Of a DNA stretch of 58,630 nucleotides, positions 1-8,283 are shown one piece after another. Both the position numbers and the translations under genes were made by a program. The DNA lies in NCBI RefSeq assembly GCF_004348735.1, contig NZ_SMKT01000042.1, positions 1 to 58,630 of the forward strand. The letters are read 5' to 3'. The stretch's first letter is position 1; each line of letters begins with the position of its first letter. The notes under the pieces were generated by a model, which was given only the letters and a program-made list of their open reading frames with translations, had not been told where the DNA came from and ran no database searches. The DNA is from Actinomadura sp. KC06. GTDB lineage: Bacteria; Actinomycetota; Actinomycetes; Streptosporangiales; Streptosporangiaceae.

Positions 1-254
1 GGAGCCAGGTCACTCGGACCGCCGCGACCTCATCTTTCCGGGACGCGCAAGATTCCCTAACGGAGGTACCACCGTGAATCCGCCCTCGGCTCCGGCCCCC
101 ACGTCCTGATGGACGGCGGCCGCCTGAACAACGCCTATCCGTTCACCGCCGTCGTCGGCCTCGACGATCTGAAGCTGGCGCTGCTGCTCAACGCCGTCTC
201 CCCGCGGGTCGGCGGCGTGCTGGTGCGCGGCGAGAAGGGGACCGCCAAGTCGAC
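1..254 (+). repeat. Direct repeat, left copy: riboswitch tail, leader ORF and truncated chelatase start
   Basis: This stretch matches 25346-25599 base for base except at 225 (g here, a at 25570). It carries the 3' end of a cobalamin riboswitch, a leader ORF at 74-109 and the first 48 to 49 codons of a ChlI/ChlD-type chelatase gene starting at 109. Identity stops sharply after 254, inside the Walker A coding region. The left limit is unknown because the window begins inside the repeat. The near identity implies a recent duplication, a single-crossover type insertion, or an assembly artefact. Confidence 0.95.
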
Positions 255-450
255 CGGGTGGCTCACCTCATGGTCGAACCCGGCCACGGTGCGGGGATCG
301 GCGCACTCCCACGCTGCCCATGGTGGGCTGCCCGCCATCGGTGAGGCGGAGATGAGGTCGCTGAAACAGGCCGAAGGGCGCGGTTTCAGGGAATCGATTT
401 CGCCGCCAAGACGTACGCCAACGGCGTCATGGAACGCACCAGGGGCGTGA
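109..450 (+). pseudogene. Truncated 5' fragment of the chelatase AAA+/VWA gene
   Basis: Codons 1 to about 48 equal the start of the full gene at 25454, up to the Walker A residues GEKGTAKST. After 254 the reading frame runs into unrelated sequence and stops at 450, giving a 113-residue chimera. It lacks Walker B and the VWA domain and cannot be a working chelatase subunit. It keeps the leader ORF and its ribosome binding site, so it may still be translated if the riboswitch upstream of the window is intact. Confidence 0.85.
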
Positions 451-717
451 TCAGCCAACTGCTCGATCTCCTTAACAGCTGACACCGAAAAGGCGGCTTC
501 CAACACGCCGGCCCGGGACCGCAATGGCTCCCCACAAGAGCTGCCGCACCGGGCACCACAGCCGTGAGCGTGCCTCGACACAGCGTCGAGCCGCGCTCAC
601 ACGTTGTTCGCATCGCCGTAAGTGAGCGCATGTAGGGCCCCAAAATAGGCCCTTGTGTGTTGCCGATCATCGATGGATGCTTGATCTTGACGCTTATTCA
701 CTGTCAAGGGAGTTGTA
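255..717. other. Junction region without a confident gene
   Basis: After the repeat breakpoint, one short plus-strand frame ends in the stop at about 479-481 with the readable tail [19 protein letters not shown]. It looks like the 3' end of a truncated gene I cannot name. Further on, an inverted repeat GGGCC (635-639) / GGCCC (648-652) and another, TTGAC (687-691) / GTCAA (703-707), lie upstream of the gene at 718. The second may be an operator, since it sits just before the ribosome binding site. No other gene is supported. Confidence 0.5.
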
Positions 718-1866
718 ATGGCGCATGCGGCGGGGATCAGGCCGGTTGTCGTGGCGGTGGCGTTGATGCTGTCGTCGCTCGTGGCAGGGAAGGGGGTGGC
801 CTCGGGGGTAGCGGTCGGTGACCCTCCAGGCGAGCAATTACGCGCGAAGTTGAGAGAGGCGCGGCCGAGCGTCCCAGGAGCCGCGGCTTCGAATGCGGCT
901 CCCCCGTCGCGTAGGCAGCGGGGCACTTGGGCGTCGCTCGGTGGGAACATCGTGGGGCACGTGTCCGCCACCGCGCGGAACGGTACCGGTGAGCGCAACA
1001 TTTTCGCTAGAGGCACGAACAATGCCGTGTACACCAGGCACGGCAAGCCGTACCTGGTGTGGGATCCATGGGAGAACGTCGGCGGCCAGACGACCTCGGC
1101 GATCGGTGTCGACCCCCAGTTCGACGGCGACCGGCTCGACCTGGCCGTCCGCGGTGCCGATGGGAAGGTCTGGCACAAGGCCCACGGCCTCGGCGGAGCC
1201 TGGCACAAGCTCGGCGATCTCGATATCCAGGGGACGCCCGTGGTCAGGCATTTCGCCGGCGGCGACGCCATCATATTCGCGCGCGGGGCGGACAATGCGG
1301 CCTGGACGATCTACCAGGACAAAGGGGTATGGGGCCTCTGGGTCCGGCTTGGCGGAGATCTGAGGTCGGATCTCGACGTCGCCTGGACCGCCGGTGTCGC
1401 GGGGGTATTCGGCCGCGGAGCGAACGACCAGCTCATGTACTACCCGCTGTCCGCGCAGGAGCCGGCGTGGACTCCGCTTGGCCATGTTCTCGCGTCGGCC
1501 CCATCGCTGGCCACGCCGAGCAACGAGCGAATAGACGTCGCGGTGCGCGGCACCGACAATGCCGTCTGGCATCGTGCGCTCTCGGCCGGAGCCTGGGGGC
1601 CGTGGATGTCGAGAGAGGGCAACACGTCCGATCAGCCGGTAGTGGATTTCGGTTACACCCTCGGCATTCTCGACGTGGATTTCCTGGTGCGCAGTCCCAA
1701 CAACCGCCTCTGGACGCGCGCCTGGTATCCGGACCGGGGCACCTCGACCACATGGCTCGATCTGGAAGGCGCGATCTCCACCCGACCCACGCCGCTGGCC
1801 TATCCCGCCGGATTCAATATCTTCGCCAGGGGCACCAACGGCGCGGCCTGGTACTGGTACCTCTAA
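718..1866 (+). CDS. Secreted PLL-like seven-repeat beta-propeller protein (copy 1)
   Basis: A 382-residue protein with an N-terminal signal peptide (hydrophobic stretch about residues 9-28). The mature part has seven repeats, each ending in a motif like IFARGTNNAVYTR or VAVRGTDNAVWHR and most separated by a W-x-LGG strand. This is the DUF346/PLL lectin pattern, whose known members are seven-bladed propellers binding sugars; the ligand here is unknown. ATG 718 has AGGGAG at 707-712. A paralogue lies at 10311-11477 at the far end of the isoprenoid operon. The stop codon overlaps that of the convergent gene. Confidence 0.75.
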   Translation: MAHAAGIRPVVVAVALMLSSLVAGKGVASGVAVGDPPGEQLRAKLREARPSVPGAAASNAAPPSRRQRGTWASLGGNIVGHVSATARNGTGERNIFARGTNNAVYTRHGKPYLVWDPWENVGGQTTSAIGVDPQFDGDRLDLAVRGADGKVWHKAHGLGGAWHKLGDLDIQGTPVVRHFAGGDAIIFARGADNAAWTIYQDKGVWGLWVRLGGDLRSDLDVAWTAGVAGVFGRGANDQLMYYPLSAQEPAWTPLGHVLASAPSLATPSNERIDVAVRGTDNAVWHRALSAGAWGPWMSREGNTSDQPVVDFGYTLGILDVDFLVRSPNNRLWTRAWYPDRGTSTTWLDLEGAISTRPTPLAYPAGFNIFARGTNGAAWYWYL

Positions 1867-2624
1867 TCCGGAGGGCGCGGGCGGGCGCCGAAGGTTCGGC
1901 GCCCGCCCCGGCGGCGGCGTGAGAAGAGCGCGTAAATGCCCGCACCCAAGGCCAGTGGGAGGGAGAAATAGGCGGCGAATCCGAGGAGGTCACCGAATTT
2001 CAGGCTCGTGTAGTCAATGGCGACCATCGTCGCCGGGAACACCGCGAGCGGGAGGACGGCGAGCGCCGGGCCGCGTTTGCCATCGGCCAGCAGCAGGCCC
2101 GCCGCGGCGGCGATCGCCAGACAGGCCAGATAGACCGTGCGGCGGCCGTCGGCGCCGAGCTGCTCGTCCGCCGACCGGAAGTACGGCGAGGCGTCGAGCA
2201 TGCCCTGGAACTGGTAGCCGATGCCCACTTCGATGACGGCGAGCGACATGGCGGCGATCGGGTCGAGCTTCAGGGTGCGGTCCGCGGCCGTGGCGTAGAT
2301 CGCCGCGCCGAGGGCGATCGGGAACGTGATCAGCCAGATCAGGAACGGCGCCACCTGGGCGTCGCTGACGGTGACCAGGGCGGGCGCGACGGCCAGCGGC
2401 ATGACGGCCAGCGCCGCGTGCCGCTGGCGGTCTGCGACCAGCAGCGCCGCGCCGGCCGCGACGACGGCGCTGGACAGGCCGAGGACGGTGTGGTGGACCG
2501 CGACCCGCTGGGTGGTGTCGTCGGTCAGCCCGAAGGGGATGACGCAGCCGCCGACGACGACCGCGATCAGCGCCGCGCCCGCCAGCCGGTCGATCTTCCG
2601 CCTGGGGGTCTCCGCGGCCGTCAC
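1863..2624 (-). CDS. Polytopic membrane protein of unknown function
   Basis: 253 residues with about seven hydrophobic segments, e.g. LAGAALIAVVVGGCVIPFG near the N-terminus and ALAVLPLAVFPATMVAIDY near residues 190-210. The pattern suggests an integral membrane protein with short loops; I recognise no family motif. The C-terminus is Arg/Gly/Pro rich (about residues 236-253) and is encoded by the hairpin downstream of the convergent propeller gene. The stop codons of the two genes overlap in ctaa at 1863-1866. It is followed upstream by the SGNH hydrolase on the same strand with a gap of about 20 bases, so the two may be co-transcribed. Confidence 0.6.
   Translation of the reverse strand: MTAAETPRRKIDRLAGAALIAVVVGGCVIPFGLTDDTTQRVAVHHTVLGLSSAVVAAGAALLVADRQRHAALAVMPLAVAPALVTVSDAQVAPFLIWLITFPIALGAAIYATAADRTLKLDPIAAMSLAVIEVGIGYQFQGMLDASPYFRSADEQLGADGRRTVYLACLAIAAAAGLLLADGKRGPALAVLPLAVFPATMVAIDYTSLKFGDLLGFAAYFSLPLALGAGIYALFSRRRRGGRRTFGARPRPPD
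1879..1908 (+). terminator. Perfect 14-bp hairpin after copy 1
   Basis: GGGCGGGCGCCGAA at 1879-1892 pairs perfectly with 1895-1908 across a 2-base GG spacer. It begins 12 bases after the stop of the propeller gene. No T-run follows, so it may act as a strong structural terminator or a two-way barrier. The hairpin also lies inside the 3' coding end of the convergent gene, where it encodes part of a basic tail. Confidence 0.6.
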
Positions 2625-2643
2625 CGTCTCGTCCGCTCGCGGT

Positions 2644-4236
2644 TCAACGCCCGACCGTGATGGGCCGCGAGGTGACGATGTCCAATTCGCCGCGGTCGTC
2701 GATCGTGGTCAGCGTCACGGTGTAGGTCCCTCGTTCGGCGAAGGTGTGGGTCAGCCGTTTCCCTCTGAGGAGCGTACCGTCGCCCAGTTCCCAAAGATAG
2801 GTCTTGATGCGCCCGTCGCTGTCGGCGGATCGTGACGCGTCGAAGACGAACTCGTTGCCCTTGTCGCCATTGCGCCGCAGGGTCATGCGAGCGGTCGGCG
2901 GGACATTCCGCTTGGCGATTTCCGTGGCCGCGAGACGGACCGTCATCGGGGCGCGGTTGGCGGCGGCTCCATGCAGTTCGATCGTCCAGCCGCCAGCCCG
3001 CGGCCCGGGTACATAGCCGTCTTCCTGGCTTATCCCGTCCGGTGTTCGCACCACTCGTCCGCGCAGCCCACGGCGGTCCCAGAGGCGGCCGTCAGGGTCG
3101 CGAAGCCGTGTTTCCACATTTCCCTGCTTCCAGGACGTGGAGATTCCGACGCCGGGACCACCGGCCATCGTGACCGGTATTCGAACGGTCTGGCCTGGGG
3201 AGACGGTGATGTCCCGGGTCATGCGGAGGGGCGTGGTGTCGCCCCCCATGTGCGACGGGGCGCTCGGCGCGCAAAGGTCCTCTTTGAGACGTTCGGCCGT
3301 GGTCTGGTATCCCCACTTCTTGGGGTGGAACGACTCGGGCTTCACCCCCGTGTTGGGAGGGAGGATACTTCCCACGAGTCCGTGGACGTACCGTTCATCG
3401 AGAGGCACGTCGCCGTCGGGGCAGATCTCACGGCCTTCAGAAAGCTGATAGATGTCGACCGGGGTCGCTCGATGGTCGGCGACCGCGGCGGCGACGAGGT
3501 AGTTGTCGAGCCGGCGGATCCAGTTGTTGATCCAGAGCTGGTCGCTCACGAGAATGTAGTTGCACCTGTCCTTCCAGGGGAGCCATGTCCTGCTGGTGCC
3601 GTCCTTCCCGCCATTGATGGAGAAGAACCTCGGATAGGTGAGGAGGAACAGCTTCGCGGCCGGGGCGCGTGCGCGTATGTCGCTCAGGATCCACTCGACC
3701 CGGTTGAGATTTCCGGGTTGGTCGCGTCGCGTGAGCCGGTCGAACGCCGCCTGCGCTTTCGCGTCGAGCCGGGCGTCGCAGGGGCCCTGGAAACGCACAT
3801 AGCCCATGAGGCATTCCTCGAGCAGCGAGGAGAACCCGAGATCGTTGCCTCCGATGCCGAGCGTCACATGGGAGACCTCCGACGTCAGCGCGTTGACCTG
3901 CGGAGGCTCCCCTTTCATTCCGGCGTAGAGGGCATCGGTCGTCGCGCCGTCGCAGGCCACGAACGTGAACGGCACCTTTTGGCCGCCGGCGCGCAACGTG
4001 CCGTCCGTGTCGATGAGCTTTGGATGGGACGCGGGAGATCTGCGGCACTCTCCGCTGTCCGGATAGTAGTCGCCGGTTCCGGTGCCCGCCTGGTACGAGT
4101 CCCCCAAGGCCACCCATCGGCCCGGCGCCTCGACCGAGAATGCCGGGTCGCCGTTCGCGGAAACGGGCGTCGCGAGCAGGACCACCGGGAGCGCGATGGC
4201 GAGCGCCAGGATGACCGTATGTCGTCTTCGGCTCAT
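2644..4236 (-). CDS. Secreted SGNH/GDSL-type esterase with C-terminal PKD domain
   Basis: 530 residues. Signal peptide at about residues 1-28 (RRRH then a hydrophobic core). Block I is WVALGDSYQAGTG at about residues 42-54 with the nucleophile Ser in GDSY. The conserved GGND block is in LGIGGNDLGF, and the likely catalytic His is in ESFHPKKWGY. Residues about 445-530 form a PKD-like beta domain (WELGDGTLL, HTFAERGTYTVTL), often used for attachment to polymers or surfaces. Predicted role is hydrolysis of an ester substrate outside the cell; the substrate is not evident. ATG 4236 is preceded by AGGGAG. Length is well above a minimal SGNH hydrolase because of the added domain. Confidence 0.82.
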   Translation of the reverse strand: MSRRRHTVILALAIALPVVLLATPVSANGDPAFSVEAPGRWVALGDSYQAGTGTGDYYPDSGECRRSPASHPKLIDTDGTLRAGGQKVPFTFVACDGATTDALYAGMKGEPPQVNALTSEVSHVTLGIGGNDLGFSSLLEECLMGYVRFQGPCDARLDAKAQAAFDRLTRRDQPGNLNRVEWILSDIRARAPAAKLFLLTYPRFFSINGGKDGTSRTWLPWKDRCNYILVSDQLWINNWIRRLDNYLVAAAVADHRATPVDIYQLSEGREICPDGDVPLDERYVHGLVGSILPPNTGVKPESFHPKKWGYQTTAERLKEDLCAPSAPSHMGGDTTPLRMTRDITVSPGQTVRIPVTMAGGPGVGISTSWKQGNVETRLRDPDGRLWDRRGLRGRVVRTPDGISQEDGYVPGPRAGGWTIELHGAAANRAPMTVRLAATEIAKRNVPPTARMTLRRNGDKGNEFVFDASRSADSDGRIKTYLWELGDGTLLRGKRLTHTFAERGTYTVTLTTIDDRGELDIVTSRPITVGR

Positions 4237-4699
4237 GACTCCCTACGGACGTAGCAGTTTTCGGGTCTGCGCATTACGGGACGATGTCCTGATCACAGAT
4301 ACCCGGCCGCTACACGGCCGTCAATGCCGGGCGAATATCGTGACCGTTTCCGGCCTGAGATTCGATCAGGAAAAGGCGTCGCCGGTCGCCCGCCGTCGCG
4401 CCCGGAATACCCGCCATTACCGCTTTTGGATCGTCCACAACTGATCTTGCTCGGCCGATCCGGTGCGCGGGCGGCTACCCGCGGTACGACCCGGAGGTCA
4501 TCCGGCCAGATGATCACTTTTTTGTGGAGGGGACGCCGGTTCGGCGCGCGGCCGTAGTGCCCGATAGAGCGGTCCGATATCCGGGGGCCGCCCAGGCCCA
4601 GCCGTTGGAACGATTCCTCCGGGCGGGCGGCGGCGTCCTTGACTCTTCGATGGCGGCGGCCGATGCTGCGCTCACCTTCCGGAAATGAGGAGTGAAGGG
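4237..4699. other. Divergent intergenic region
   Basis: Between the SGNH hydrolase (minus) and the protease (plus). No coding frame here looks real. It must hold promoters for both flanking genes, but I could not single out a convincing -35/-10 pair. GAGGAG at 4687-4692 lies 7 bases before ATG 4700 and supports that start rather than ATG 4685. Confidence 0.5.
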
Positions 4700-6202
4700 A
4701 TGGCGAGTCCGGACGAGTGGCGGGAAGCGGAGCCGTACGTCGAAGAGGCGAAGCAACGGCTCTGGGCGAGATACCGGGACGACCCCAACGTGGTCGGTAT
4801 CGCATTCGGACCGCCGGTCCGCGGCGGTGAACGCCTCGACGAGCCCGCCTGCGTCGTCTATGTCGCGCGGAAACTCCCCGAACGGGAACTGGCCCCGGAT
4901 CGCGTCGTTCCCCGGACGGTGGAGGTCCGCGGACAGGAAGTCAGAACGGACGTCGTCGAGTCGGGACGTTTCTACGCCTACGAGTTCACCGGACGGGAAC
5001 GTCCGGCCATCGCCGGTATCAGCATCGGGCACGCGCATATCAGCGCCGGAACCCTGGGCTGCCTCGTCCGCGACAATGACGTGAACGGGAGGCTGTCCAT
5101 CCTGTCCAACAATCATGTGCTCGCCAACAGCAACAATGCCAAGGCGGGCGACTTCATTTACCAGCCGGGACCGGCGGACGCCCATGTCCAGCCCGGAAAC
5201 GCGGTCGGCACGCTTACCCGATGGGTCCCGATCTCCTTCGGGTCCAGCGTCAACCGCGTCGACTGCGCGGTCGCCGATGTCCGGATCGACTGCGACATCT
5301 CCGACGACGTCAAAGGCGCCATGACCTCGCCGAGCAGGGACCAGCCGGCCATCGGGCTGCTGTTCGCGGGAGGCGCCTCACACACCGTTCTCAATCCCAT
5401 CAACGATGTCGCGAGCCGGCTGCGCGTGGAGATGACGGCCGGTCCGCAGGCGCGCTCCGCGGTGACGGCCGCCGATGTCGTCCCGCCGGGCGCGCCCGTT
5501 CAGAAGACCGGGCGCACCACCGAATACACGACGGGCCGGGTGCTGGCCATCAACGGCATCCTGGAGGTCAACTACGGGGACGGCCGGATCGCCGCGTTCG
5601 ACGGCCAGATCATCACCACCCCGATGGCATGCGGTGGCGACTCGGGTTCGGTCGTCTGCCGTGGTGGAACCGGCGTCATCACCAAACCGGAGTGCCTGGT
5701 GCTCTGCCCGTTCCTCGGCGCCGGCGAAGACCTGACGGGCATTCCGTTCACCCAGGAATGGGTGTCGATCCGCCATGTGCGCGACAGGTATCTGTCGACC
5801 TCGTTGATCGGCCGCTGGCTCATCGACCTCATGTACGAGAACCAGGAAAGCGCGCTGCGGCGCGCCCGCGAGGCCCAGGTCCCGCCACAGGATCGGGCGC
5901 TGGCTCAGGCGCTGTACGCCACTTACGGCACCGAGCTGAAACTGGCGGCGGCGGACCCCGACCGCAGCGACCTCGTCGTCACCGACCAGCATCTGCTGGA
6001 CGCGGAATCGGCGCTGGCGAGCCTTCACAAATACCTCACGCCGAAGGAGCAGGAGGCCGCCAAGGAGATCCGCGACATCGGGTTCTCGTTGCGCGGCAAG
6101 ACGGCCCGCGAGCTGATCACGATGCTCGATGATCAGGAGCTCTACGACAGGCTACGGAGGATCGTTGACGACACCGGATCCCTGGTCGACCCGCATCGCT
6201 GA
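4700..6202 (+). CDS. NAL1-like trypsin-fold serine protease
   Basis: 500 residues from ATG 4700, chosen because GAGGAG precedes it; ATG 4685 would overlap that site. Residues about 20-95 form an N-terminal domain containing VVGIAFG and VYVARKLPE. A chymotrypsin-like fold follows: the probable catalytic His is in LSNNHVLA (about residue 138) and the Ser is in CGGDSGSVV (about residue 314). No signal peptide is seen, so it may act inside the cell or leave by another route. It starts an operon running to 11477, and its 3' end overlaps the lipoprotein gene, whose mature part resembles this protein's N-terminal domain. Confidence 0.7.
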   Translation: MASPDEWREAEPYVEEAKQRLWARYRDDPNVVGIAFGPPVRGGERLDEPACVVYVARKLPERELAPDRVVPRTVEVRGQEVRTDVVESGRFYAYEFTGRERPAIAGISIGHAHISAGTLGCLVRDNDVNGRLSILSNNHVLANSNNAKAGDFIYQPGPADAHVQPGNAVGTLTRWVPISFGSSVNRVDCAVADVRIDCDISDDVKGAMTSPSRDQPAIGLLFAGGASHTVLNPINDVASRLRVEMTAGPQARSAVTAADVVPPGAPVQKTGRTTEYTTGRVLAINGILEVNYGDGRIAAFDGQIITTPMACGGDSGSVVCRGGTGVITKPECLVLCPFLGAGEDLTGIPFTQEWVSIRHVRDRYLSTSLIGRWLIDLMYENQESALRRAREAQVPPQDRALAQALYATYGTELKLAAADPDRSDLVVTDQHLLDAESALASLHKYLTPKEQEAAKEIRDIGFSLRGKTARELITMLDDQELYDRLRRIVDDTGSLVDPHR

Positions 6203-6662
6203 GCAGGCCCCGCGAGGGCGGGCGCGGACGCGGCGACGCAGCGAGATCACCGACGTGCTCGTGTGCGGCTGCGGCCTGCTGCTCGCCGGCACGCTGGCCG
6301 GATGCGGCGACGACGCCGGGGACACGGGTCGTCCCGCGACTTCCGGGTCGGCGGCCAGAACCCCGGCCGGCACGCCCTCCACATCGATGACGCAAGGCGT
6401 GGACTTCGCGACCGCGAGCAAGGCGCTCGCGCGATATCAGCACGATATCCGGCGTCAATACCCGGGCGTCACCGGGATGGGCGTCGGCAGCGTCGTGAAC
6501 GACCGGGCCGCCGACGGAAAGGGCTGGCGGATCTACGGGATCCTCGTTTTCGTGGTCGCCTCCGCGGATCTGCCCGAGCGGCCTCAGTCGATCGGCGGTG
6601 TGCCGCTCAAGTTCCAGGTGAGCGGTCCGTTCACCGCCAATCCGGCCGACGGCCGCACCTGA
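6165..6662 (+). CDS. Lipoprotein resembling the N-terminal domain of the upstream protease
   Basis: Start taken as TTG 6165 because GGAGG lies at about 6156-6160; an in-frame ATG at 6129 lacks such a site. About 165 residues. After an arginine-rich N-terminus there is a hydrophobic segment and a lipobox, LAGTLAGC, so the mature protein should be anchored to the outer face of the membrane. The mature end (YPGVTGMGVG ... YGILVFVVASADLPERP ... VPLKFQVSGPF) parallels the protease segment PNVVGIAFG ... VVYVARKLPERE ... TVEVRGQEV. I infer a free copy of the protease's accessory or pro-domain, perhaps a partner or regulator. Start is uncertain. Confidence 0.6.
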   Translation: MTTPDPWSTRIAEQAPRGRARTRRRSEITDVLVCGCGLLLAGTLAGCGDDAGDTGRPATSGSAARTPAGTPSTSMTQGVDFATASKALARYQHDIRRQYPGVTGMGVGSVVNDRAADGKGWRIYGILVFVVASADLPERPQSIGGVPLKFQVSGPFTANPADGRT

Positions 6663-6671
6663 GGACCGCCG

Positions 6672-7673
6672 GTGAACTCGACGAACGCGGCGGGCGAATT
6701 CGGCTGGCTGCGCCACCCGGCGGCACGAGAACGGCTGGCCGGGCTGGAGAGCGCGCTGGACGAGGCGCTGCGTTGCGAAGACCCGTGGCTCGCGGACGTG
6801 ACCTCCCGTCTGATCCGGCGTGGTGGCAAACGGCTGCGTCCGGCACTTCTGTTCGTCGCGGCGGGGCTGGGGCCATCCCGCGATACCGGCGACGAAAGGG
6901 AACTGCTGCTCGCGGCCGCAGCGGTGGAACTGCTTCACGTGGCCGCGCTTTATCACGACGACGTGATGGATCGGGCCCGGACGAGACGCGACGCGCTCAC
7001 CGCCAACGCCCTCTGGGGAGAGGCGGCGGCGGTCACGGCGGGCACCTTCATCTTCGCGCGAGCGATGAAATTGCTGGCTCGCATGGACGAAGAACTCGCC
7101 CGCTGGGCGAGCCAGAGCGCGGTGGCCCTCGCTCTGGGGCAGTTGCAGGAGGCCGAGAACACGTTCAACCTCGATCACCGGCTGGATTCGTACACCCGCA
7201 TAGCGGCGCGGAAGACCGCCTCGCTGTTCGAGCTGCCGTGCCGGATCGGGGCATATCTCGGCGGCGCCGGTCAGGCCGTCATCGACGCTGCCGGACTCTA
7301 TGGACGAGCGGTCGGCATGGCCTTCCAGATCGTGGACGACACGCTGGATCTCACGGCCGAGGCGGCGTCCTTCGGAAAGCATCCGGGAACCGATCTGCGC
7401 GAGGGCGTCTACGGCTTGCCGGTACTGCTCGCACTGGAACGAGGCCCTAGGTCGCGGGAGATCAGAGGGGTTCTGGAACGTCAGGACCTCACCGAGGCCG
7501 AAATCCGCGAAGCGTGCCGCGAGATCGTGAGCACCGGTGCGGTCGCCGCGGCGCTCCATGCCGCGAACGAGTACTCCGCTCAGGCGGTCGAGCACCTGAA
7601 AATGGTCCCCGACGGCCCGGCCAGGGAGTCATTGATCCTGTTAGCGAACTATATCGTCGTGCGTCGTTATTGA
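6672..7673 (+). CDS. Trans-polyprenyl diphosphate synthase (GGPP synthase-like)
   Basis: 333 residues from GTG 6672, with GAGGA just upstream. Family marks are clear: GGKRLRPALL (about residues 51-60), first aspartate-rich motif HDDVMD (DDVMD at 96-100) and second motif FQIVDDTLDL (about 218-227). It condenses IPP with allylic diphosphates, in the cytoplasm. The product chain length cannot be set from sequence; the residues before the first DDxxD include small ones (HVAALYHDD), compatible with C20 or longer. Its neighbour at 8284, a geranylgeranyl-reductase-like enzyme, implies the product is later saturated. Confidence 0.88.
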   Translation: MNSTNAAGEFGWLRHPAARERLAGLESALDEALRCEDPWLADVTSRLIRRGGKRLRPALLFVAAGLGPSRDTGDERELLLAAAAVELLHVAALYHDDVMDRARTRRDALTANALWGEAAAVTAGTFIFARAMKLLARMDEELARWASQSAVALALGQLQEAENTFNLDHRLDSYTRIAARKTASLFELPCRIGAYLGGAGQAVIDAAGLYGRAVGMAFQIVDDTLDLTAEAASFGKHPGTDLREGVYGLPVLLALERGPRSREIRGVLERQDLTEAEIREACREIVSTGAVAAALHAANEYSAQAVEHLKMVPDGPARESLILLANYIVVRRY

Positions 7674-7694
7674 TGGGCCAGAAAGGTGTGGACA

Positions 7695-8279
7695 ATGGAT
7701 GTTTCGCGGGGCCGCCGGGCGACGCGCAGAGGCTTCATGGCGACCGCCGGAATGACCGTCGCGGGCGGCACGGTGGCGTTCGGCCTGCCCGATACGGCCA
7801 CCGCGGACCCGCGCCCGCCCGCCGCCCTGAGCGGTGAACGGCAGCGCGCCTACCGTGCCTTGGTCGAGGTGGTCGCGAACCTCTCGCACCCCGCGCAGGC
7901 CGCGGGCATCGCCGACGCGGCCACACGCAGACTGGCCGCGCGTTACGACCGTGCGAGCGCGGCCGAGCGACAGGAGATGGACGGCGTGCTCGACGCCGTC
8001 GAGGCGGGCCTTCATCCCGGCGCGTTCGCCGCGCAGCCGCTCCGGATCAGGATCTCGACGCTGGCCGATCGGCTCGCCGGGCCGATGGAGGGGCGGCTCA
8101 CCCCGGCGATCGCGCTCGCCGTGGCCGGAGTGCACGGATTTCATGATCGAGATCGGGGTCCGGCGGCCGGGCGCCTGCATGCGCGGGCCATCCGGGCGCT
8201 GCCCGCGCAGCGCGGCCCGGGCCGCACTCCCGGCGCGGCCCGCACGACCGGGGCCTCCTGCGCCGCGGTCGCCCGCTGA
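7695..8279 (+). CDS. Tat-exported protein of unknown function
   Basis: 194 residues from ATG 7695 (AAAGG just upstream; GTG 7686 is also in frame). The N-terminus has a twin-arginine signal: GRRATRRGFMATAGMT followed by a hydrophobic stretch and an ADP cleavage-like site. The mature part is mostly helical and Ala/Arg rich, e.g. RAYRALVEVVANLSHPAQAA, with no motif I know. The last 40 residues are low-complexity Arg/Ala/Pro, which could reflect drift of the stop codon. It lies between the prenyl synthase and reductase genes, so a role in the same lipid process is possible but unproven. Confidence 0.6.
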   Translation: MDVSRGRRATRRGFMATAGMTVAGGTVAFGLPDTATADPRPPAALSGERQRAYRALVEVVANLSHPAQAAGIADAATRRLAARYDRASAAERQEMDGVLDAVEAGLHPGAFAAQPLRIRISTLADRLAGPMEGRLTPAIALAVAGVHGFHDRDRGPAAGRLHARAIRALPAQRGPGRTPGAARTTGASCAAVAR

Positions 8280-8283
8280 CGCG

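Noticed and set aside
5221..6132. Long Arg/Gly-rich open frames inside the protease gene
   Set aside because: Composition and overlap show frame shadows.
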